Assembly (NCBI GenBank): GCA_013001365.1
Contig: JABDMQ010000091.1
Span: forward strand, 1 to 11,337
Source of the DNA: Flavobacteriaceae bacterium
GTDB lineage: Bacteria > Bacteroidota > Bacteroidia > Flavobacteriales > Flavobacteriaceae
Direction: 5' to 3'
Length of the DNA stretch: 11,337 nucleotides
Shown: positions 7,019-11,337 of the stretch, in pieces
Layout of the letters: each line of letters opens with the position of its first letter
How positions within the stretch are numbered: the stretch's first letter is position 1
Program-made: the position numbers and the translations under genes
The notes under the pieces: model-generated
The model's database searches: none
What the model saw: only the letters and a program-made list of their open reading frames with translations
What the model was told of the DNA's origin: nothing

Positions 7019-7243
7019 ATGTCAAAATCGAAAATAAATCAAAATCTATATAATTCAGAAGAGGATAATCTGAAAAAGTTGAATACTAACCTGAAACACC
7101 TCGAGTTCATTAATAAACTAGAGGAGTTCATTAAACAGGGAAAAAACGAAACAGACCATTCTCTTGAACAACTCAACGAGTTAAGGGTTATTACGAAAAT
7201 CAATACATTGAAGATACTTGAAAGACTAAATAATAACTCATAA
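7019..7243 (+). CDS. Small helical protein of unknown function
   Basis: A 74-residue open frame starting MSKSKINQNLY. I do not recognise the family. The product is rich in Lys, Glu, Asn and Leu, has no Cys, Trp or Pro and only one Gly. Heptad-like spacing of Leu and Ile occurs over residues 18-72 (LKKLNTNLKHLEFINKLEEF and later LEQLNELRVI), which suggests a helical hairpin or coiled coil. There is no signal peptide or membrane segment. It lies 118 bp before the response regulator, on the same strand, with a LytTR-like repeat between them, so it may be its own unit. A competing 75-codon frame on the minus strand covers the same DNA; the plus frame has the more protein-like composition. It could be an accessory factor of the signalling operon, or not translated. 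Confidence 0.5.
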   Translation: MSKSKINQNLYNSEEDNLKKLNTNLKHLEFINKLEEFIKQGKNETDHSLEQLNELRVITKINTLKILERLNNNS

Positions 7244-7261
7244 TTGCCTTTACAGTTCGTC

Positions 7262-7291
7262 GACACTTACTTTTAATTCATCTACACTTAC
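7262..7291 (+). promoter_or_regulatory. Direct repeat with LytTR-site geometry
   Basis: ACACTTAC occurs at 7263-7270 and again at 7284-7291, with a start-to-start distance of 21 bp. LytTR-family regulators bind two ~9-bp direct repeats resembling [TA][AC][CA]GTTN[AG][TG] separated by 12-13 bp, which is the same periodicity. Here the half-sites match about 6-7 of 9 positions, with C in place of the G. A -7-like TACTTTTC at 7335-7342 with no good -33 element lies downstream, as expected for an activated promoter. The operon itself ends, in this window, in a receiver of the LytTR type. Confidence 0.4.
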
Positions 7292-7342
7292 AATCAATTA
7301 ATCGAAATTAAATTCCCATTAGAAGGTTCTTGACTACTTTTC

Positions 7343-7358
7343 ACAACTTAGAAGTTGT
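7343..7358. promoter_or_regulatory. 16-bp inverted repeat abutting the response regulator start
   Basis: ACAACTT-AG-AAGTTGT has two perfect 7-bp arms and ends 3 bp before the ATG at 7362. In RNA it could fold as a 6-bp stem with a UAGA loop that occludes the translation start; in DNA it could be an operator. Its AAGTTGT arm is shared with the palindrome at 1201-1215 (AAGTTGTT), but over so few bases that this may be chance. Confidence 0.35.
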
Positions 7359-7361
7359 TGT

Positions 7362-7775
7362 ATGAAAGAAAAATTAAGGATTTTATTGATTGAAGATGAT
7401 GTAATTGAAGTGATGAAGCTTAATAGGGCAATCTCATCATTGGAATTACCTCATGAAATAATAGAAGCGAACAATGGAGAAGAAGCACTAAATATACTTA
7501 AAGATAAAAAGGCATTGCCCGACTTGATTCTTCTGGATTTAAATATGCCGAAATTAAATGGTATTGAATTTTTAAGTATATTAAAATCTGATGAAGAACT
7601 AAGATTTTTGCCTACCGTAATATTAACAACCTCAAGCAATCGGAAAGACCTTAAGGAATGCTATAAAATCGGTGTCTCAGGATATATAATTAAACCACTT
7701 AAATACGAAGACTACAGGTCAAAAATAAATGATGTCTTGACCTATTGGAGCATTAACGAATTAATTAAGAACTAA
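7362..7775 (+). CDS. Single-domain response regulator (CheY/Rcp1-like)
   Basis: A 137-residue stand-alone receiver with no output domain. The acidic cluster is E11-D12-D13, the phosphoacceptor is D59 in LLDLNMP, the switch threonine is in LTTSS (88-92), and the conserved lysine is K111 in IIKP. Its layout (early IEDD, an extended loop before the third strand, LNMPxxNGIEFL) resembles the Rcp1-like receivers that partner with soluble sensor kinases in Bacteroidota and cyanobacteria. It would accept phosphate from a histidine kinase and act by protein contact or as a relay intermediate to an Hpt protein. Its TAA stop directly abuts the H-NOX start codon, so the pair is co-transcribed and probably coupled. 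The likely kinase is encoded two genes on. Function as a receiver is secure; its partner is inferred from context. Confidence 0.92.
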   Translation: MKEKLRILLIEDDVIEVMKLNRAISSLELPHEIIEANNGEEALNILKDKKALPDLILLDLNMPKLNGIEFLSILKSDEELRFLPTVILTTSSNRKDLKECYKIGVSGYIIKPLKYEDYRSKINDVLTYWSINELIKN

Positions 7776-8318
7776 ATGAAAGGATTTATATTCACCGAAT
7801 TTCTTGACCTTGTAGAAGATAAATTCGGTCTGGAAATGGTAGATAAGATAATTACTCAATCGAATCTTGAATCTGGAGGTGTCTATACATCAATTGGCAC
7901 CTATGACTTTTCAGAAATGTTGAGTCTTATATCTCACTTAAGTGAAAACACCGACATATCCATAGATGATCTTTTATTGGTTTATTCTGAGCACCTATTC
8001 CAGGTTTTACTCAATGCTCATCCAGATTTAATTAAGCATTATAATAATCCGATGGATTTTCTGGCATCAATAGAGAACCATATTCACATCGAGGTTCAAA
8101 AAATCTATCCTGAAGCGCAATTACCTACTTTTGAGATGATAGAGAGATCAGAGAACAAGATGATCATGATCTACAAATCCGATAGAGCGTTGTACATGCT
8201 CGGGAAAGGTCTCATGCAGGAAACATTTAAAATGTTTGATGTAAAAGGCGAAATAGTCCTTGAGAAGCTCAATGATTCAGGAACCGAAGTAAAGTTTACA
8301 ATTACAGATCATAGATGA
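7776..8318 (+). CDS. H-NOX heme-based gas sensor, predicted NO-selective
   Basis: A 180-residue stand-alone heme-nitric oxide/oxygen binding protein beginning MKGFIF, as many H-NOX proteins do, and of full family length. The proximal heme ligand is H104 in NHIHIEVQKIYPEA, aligned by eye to H102 of the Thermoanaerobacter protein. The heme-propionate motif YxSxR is present as Y133-K-S135-D-R137. The distal tyrosine used for O2 binding (Y140 there) aligns with L142 here, so O2 binding is not expected, and by family precedent the protein should bind NO. It has no cysteines. It is cytosolic, with no signal or membrane segment. It starts directly after the receiver stop and overlaps the kinase start by ATGA. 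In other bacteria such proteins control an adjacent histidine kinase, and the same is inferred here. Confidence 0.92.
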   Translation: MKGFIFTEFLDLVEDKFGLEMVDKIITQSNLESGGVYTSIGTYDFSEMLSLISHLSENTDISIDDLLLVYSEHLFQVLLNAHPDLIKHYNNPMDFLASIENHIHIEVQKIYPEAQLPTFEMIERSENKMIMIYKSDRALYMLGKGLMQETFKMFDVKGEIVLEKLNDSGTEVKFTITDHR

Positions 8319-10795
8319 ATCAAGATAGAATCGGCATTCTTCAGAGAGCCCTAGACAGGGAGAAAAAAGCAAGAAGGCAGGCAGAAAAGATTCTTGAATC
8401 AAAATCCGCACAACTTTATAAGGCCAATCAAGAACTGTCTGTTCTTAATAAAGACCTAGAGTCCTTAATTACAAGAAGAGATTCCCAATTACAAGGGGTA
8501 TTTGAAAATATTGTGGATCCATATGTAATAATGGATTTATCGGGCAATATTCTCAGAATGAATAATGCGGCCTTGGTTCTATTGGGATTTGAAGATGAGA
8601 AAGTTGAGTCAAATCTCATGAAAATGGTATTTCCTGAAGATGCGAATAGAGTCTCTGAAGCATATAAGCAGTTGCTTGAAGAAGGAATGCTTACAGATTT
8701 TGAGATTAAAATCAAGACCAATGATGATAAAGTCAGACTTGTTCATATCAACGCAAGTATAATTTATGATAAGGATGAACCTGCTGCTGCTCAAGGTATA
8801 ATAAGGGATATTACTATCGTAAGAGAAAAAGAGTTAGTAGTTGAGGTTATAAATGATGTTGCAAAATCAATTCTAGGAAAGTTCGATATATATGAGATAG
8901 CTAATCAGATTACAGACAAAATAGCTAAATATCTTAATTCAGAGGATTGCGTAATTTATCTATACCATGAGAATGATAATTCCCTTGAGCAAATTTCAGC
9001 ATATGGGGAGAAACTGGATGAAAACAATCAGATAATTAACAAAATTGTTCTGAAAGAAGGATTTGGAATTGTTGGATCGGTTGCAAAATCTGGCAAGGGT
9101 GAAATTATAGGAAATACTACTTTGGATCCGAGATACGTCAAAGATGTTATTGAAAGAAAATCTGAAATTACAATTCCTATAAAAATAGGCGATAGGGTTT
9201 TGGGAATCATAGATTCAGAACACGAAAAGGAAAATTATTTTAATCCCAAGCATTTACAAATGCTTTCTAGCATTGCAAACATTGTTGCTATTCAATTAAA
9301 AAGTGCAGTTGACCTAAGGGAGAGAAAAAAGGCTGAAGAACAACTTAAAGAGTCCGAGAATAGATTGTCTACCCTTATCCTTAATCTGGATAGTGGTGTA
9401 TTGTTAGAAGACGAAAACAGGAATATCGTTGTAACCAACAAGAAATTTTGTGAGTTCTTCAAGATTCCTGTTCCACCAGAAGCAATGATCGGACAAGACT
9501 GTTCAAATGCTGCGGAACAAAGTAAAATGCTTTTTGAAAATCCTGAACAATTTTTAAAAGATATAAACAAAATCCTGAAAAACAAGGAAATGGTTCTAGC
9601 TATGGAGCTTAAAATGGCAAATGGCATTATTTTGGAAAGGGATTACATACCCATTTATAAGGATAAAATTTATAAAGGCCATTTATGGACATATCGTGAC
9701 GTTACATTGAGCAGAAATTATCGTCAGAGTCTTGAATCCCAGAAACAAAAATATAGTAATATCATTGCAAATATGAATTTAGGCCTAATGGAAGTAGACT
9801 TGAATGACAAGATTCTAATGGTCAATAATAGTATTTTAGAAATGTCAGGTTTTACGGAGAATGAACTTCTCGGCAAAGTTGCAGAAGAGATTATTCCATT
9901 TAGTGTCATTAAGGGTGAAAAAATTAAATCAAATCGTAAGAATTCCAACGATATTGGCGAACTGCATGAAATTAGTGTTAGGAGAAAAAATGGTGAAGAA
10001 CGAAATTGGTTAATCAGTGGAGCTTCAAATTACAATCTGAATGGGGAATTGACGGGTCGTATTTTGATTCATTTTGATATAACAGATTTAAAGAACCTCC
10101 AAAGACAGAAAGAAAAACTTGTTGAAGAACTCGAAAATAGGAATAACGAACTTCAAGAATATGCACATATTGTATCTCATGACCTAAAGTCACCTTTACG
10201 GAGCATTGAAGCCTTGGTAAGTTGGTTAAAAGAAGATAATAAAGATAAATTGGATGAGGCAAGCCTTCAAAATATGTTTCTAATTGAATCGACGTTAGAG
10301 AAAATGGAAAGGCTTATTACAGATATCCTTAAATATTCAAGTATTGGAGGAAACCCATCTTTAGATGAAAGTGTTGAATTAAATACCTTGATCAATGAAA
10401 CCATACAGTTATTAAACATTCCAAAACATATCGAGATTAATATTATTAGATCATTGCCTGATGTCAAAGGCGATCGAACGATGTTACAACAGGTATTCCA
10501 GAACCTTTTGAGTAATGCAATTCGTTTTATTGATAAGGATAAAGGCATTATCAATATTGATGTGGAAGACAAAAAGAACTATTATCAATTTTCAGTTCAA
10601 GATAATGGGATTGGGATCAACGAGAAGTATCATGACAAGATATTCAAGATATTTCACTCAATAAATAAAGGAAAGGATTCTTCTGGAATCGGGCTGTCCA
10701 TTGTTAAGAAAATCGTCGAATATCACAAAGGAAAGGTTTGGTTAAACTCAGAGCCTGGAGTAGGTACAACGTTTTATTTCACATTAAGAAAATAA
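8315..10795 (+). CDS. Soluble multi-PAS/GAF sensor histidine kinase (H-NOX partner)
   Basis: An 826-residue cytosolic kinase with no transmembrane segment. The order is: N-terminal coiled coil (about 8-58); a PAS domain (about 60-170) with FENIVDPYVIMDLSGNILRMN and a GIIRDIT end; a GAF domain (about 180-332) with GIVGSVAKSG and VLGIIDSEH; a second PAS (about 345-465) ending WTYRDVT; a third PAS (about 478-592) ending LIHFDIT; a linker helix; HisKA with phosphoacceptor H622 in IVSHDLKSPLRS; and HATPase_c with the N-box QNLLSNA (729-735), G1 DNGIGI (763-768) and G2 GIGLSIV (791-797). No receiver is fused, so phosphate must leave to a separate protein, presumably the receiver at 7362. The ATGA overlap with H-NOX supports a direct partnership. 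PAS and GAF ligands are unknown, so it may integrate NO with another signal. Confidence 0.93.
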   Translation: MNQDRIGILQRALDREKKARRQAEKILESKSAQLYKANQELSVLNKDLESLITRRDSQLQGVFENIVDPYVIMDLSGNILRMNNAALVLLGFEDEKVESNLMKMVFPEDANRVSEAYKQLLEEGMLTDFEIKIKTNDDKVRLVHINASIIYDKDEPAAAQGIIRDITIVREKELVVEVINDVAKSILGKFDIYEIANQITDKIAKYLNSEDCVIYLYHENDNSLEQISAYGEKLDENNQIINKIVLKEGFGIVGSVAKSGKGEIIGNTTLDPRYVKDVIERKSEITIPIKIGDRVLGIIDSEHEKENYFNPKHLQMLSSIANIVAIQLKSAVDLRERKKAEEQLKESENRLSTLILNLDSGVLLEDENRNIVVTNKKFCEFFKIPVPPEAMIGQDCSNAAEQSKMLFENPEQFLKDINKILKNKEMVLAMELKMANGIILERDYIPIYKDKIYKGHLWTYRDVTLSRNYRQSLESQKQKYSNIIANMNLGLMEVDLNDKILMVNNSILEMSGFTENELLGKVAEEIIPFSVIKGEKIKSNRKNSNDIGELHEISVRRKNGEERNWLISGASNYNLNGELTGRILIHFDITDLKNLQRQKEKLVEELENRNNELQEYAHIVSHDLKSPLRSIEALVSWLKEDNKDKLDEASLQNMFLIESTLEKMERLITDILKYSSIGGNPSLDESVELNTLINETIQLLNIPKHIEINIIRSLPDVKGDRTMLQQVFQNLLSNAIRFIDKDKGIINIDVEDKKNYYQFSVQDNGIGINEKYHDKIFKIFHSINKGKDSSGIGLSIVKKIVEYHKGKVWLNSEPGVGTTFYFTLRK

Positions 10796-11115
10796 TGAAA
10801 GAGAGTCCGAATCTAGAATATATTGAAGAGTTGTCTGGCGGTGATAAAGCATTCAAGGATAAACTAATTAGTATAATCAAAAAAGAATTCCCTCAGGAGG
10901 AGTTGATATACAAGACTAATCTTGCTTCCAAGAATTATGTTCAGGTTGCAGGTAATGTTCATAAAATTAAACATAAAATTAGTATTTTAGGCTTAGTGAA
11001 AAGTTATGAATTAGCTGAAAAATATGAGCATGAACTTCTCGAGAACAAAACAGATTTGAAAGAAGAATTTGAATCAATCCTAGCTAAAATCAAATTGTTT
11101 CTGGAACAACTATAA
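10795..11115 (+). CDS. Stand-alone Hpt phosphotransfer protein
   Basis: A 106-residue helical protein starting MKESPNLEYIEELSGGDKAF. The phosphotransfer histidine is predicted at residue 56 in NVHKIKHKISILGL, which aligns with the Hpt consensus AHxLKGxxxxLG; H60 occupies the usual glycine position and is unusual. Further acidic and leucine-rich helices (ELAEKYEHELLEN) complete a four-helix bundle of normal Hpt size. The start is placed at the ATG at 10795, which overlaps the kinase stop as TAATG; an in-frame upstream ATG at 10738 would lie inside the kinase ATP-binding domain and is unlikely. Its role would be to shuttle phosphate between a receiver and a second regulator. Both kinds of partner are encoded in the same operon. 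Confidence 0.85.
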   Translation: MKESPNLEYIEELSGGDKAFKDKLISIIKKEFPQEELIYKTNLASKNYVQVAGNVHKIKHKISILGLVKSYELAEKYEHELLENKTDLKEEFESILAKIKLFLEQL

Positions 11116-11123
11116 TTAGATTT

Positions 11124-11337
11124 ATGAATTGTATAATAATTGATGATGAGGAAACGGCAAGAGCCATAATCAGTCAGCTTTGTCATCATGTTGACGAAGT
11201 AGATATTCTCGAAGAATTTCCTAATGCGATCCAAGCAATCAAGTACCTGAATCAAAATGATGTCGACCTGATTTTCTTGGATATTCACATGCCTGATTTT
11301 ACAGGATTTGATTTTATTGAAACAATCAAGAATCCGC
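11124..11337 (+). CDS. Response regulator, receiver domain of probable LytTR type (partial)
   Basis: The first 71 codons of a gene cut by the window edge, starting 8 bp after the Hpt stop. MNCIIIDDEE gives the acidic pair D7-D8, and IFLDIHMPDFTGFDF gives the phosphoacceptor D53. The MNCIIIDDE start and LDIHMPxxxGFDF wording are characteristic of the LytTR-output regulators abundant in Bacteroidota, where a LytTR DNA-binding domain follows the receiver. That output domain is beyond the window, so the type is inferred. As the last visible member of the operon, it is the likely terminal acceptor of a relay through the Hpt protein. A candidate LytTR-type repeat at 7262-7291 could be an autoregulatory target. 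Confidence 0.85.
   Translation, partial: MNCIIIDDEETARAIISQLCHHVDEVDILEEFPNAIQAIKYLNQNDVDLIFLDIHMPDFTGFDFIETIKNP

Noticed and set aside
7039..7266. Minus-strand 75-codon frame opposite the small helical ORF
   Set aside because: Its translation is rich in Ser, Phe and Cys with the irregular look of an antisense shadow, and it has no promoter or partner gene.
10014..10262. Minus-strand frame inside the kinase gene
   Set aside because: It lies wholly within a kinase region with strong PAS/HisKA signatures on the plus strand; its translation shows no motif.
10738..10794. Earlier in-frame start for the Hpt gene at 10738
   Set aside because: It would overlap the kinase ATPase domain by 58 bp and add 19 residues unlike an Hpt N-terminus; the TAATG overlap at 10793-10797 is a more normal junction.
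1..11337. Mobile element, CRISPR array or tRNA-associated island
   Set aside because: There are no transposase or integrase motifs, no regularly spaced repeats beyond the two-copy ones reported, and no tRNA-like cloverleaf; composition looks even across the window.

Overview
The window is AT-rich DNA from a member of the Bacteroidota, most likely a flavobacterium-like marine or environmental bacterium. The evidence is a DUF4230 protein, the absence of strong Shine-Dalgarno sequences, two matches to the Bacteroidota promoter consensus (TTG, 19-20 bp, TAnnTTTG), and a LytTR-style receiver of the kind abundant in this phylum. No RNA genes, insertion sequences, CRISPR arrays or integration scars were seen.

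Region 1 (1-1042) holds the tail of an upstream gene and a coupled pair: a membrane-anchored DUF4230 protein and an MmcQ/YjbR-like protein that share an ATGA overlap.

Region 2 (1043-6707) is a compact biosynthetic cassette. A 229-bp leader carries two promoter matches, a degenerate duplication and a 15-bp palindrome. It precedes four co-directional genes: a dedicated acyl carrier protein, an atypical glutamine-hydrolysing asparagine synthase homologue, a divergent NAD synthase homologue, and a class I adenylate-forming (acyl-CoA/ACP ligase) enzyme. A GNAT-type acyltransferase is encoded convergently just after them. Three adjacent enzymes adenylate carboxylates: two of them belong to families that pass the acyl group to ammonia, and the third to families that pass it to a thiol. 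The simplest reading is that an acid is activated, loaded on the carrier protein, amidated at one or more carboxylates, and transferred to an amine by the GNAT enzyme. The product is unknown and I do not recognise a characterised pathway.

Region 3 (6708-11337) begins with a 311-bp stretch with no assigned gene and a small helical ORF. A tightly packed signalling operon follows: a single-domain response regulator, an H-NOX heme protein, a soluble PAS/GAF/PAS/PAS histidine kinase, a stand-alone Hpt protein and the start of a second response regulator cut by the window edge. The H-NOX protein has the proximal histidine and the YxSxR heme motif but no tyrosine at the distal position used for O2 binding, so it is predicted to sense nitric oxide. 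The genes touch or overlap (TAA|ATG, ATGA, TAATG), and their parts could form a full His-Asp-His-Asp phosphorelay. Upstream lies an 8-bp direct repeat with 21-bp periodicity, the geometry of LytTR-family binding sites, and a 16-bp palindrome sits directly against the first start codon.
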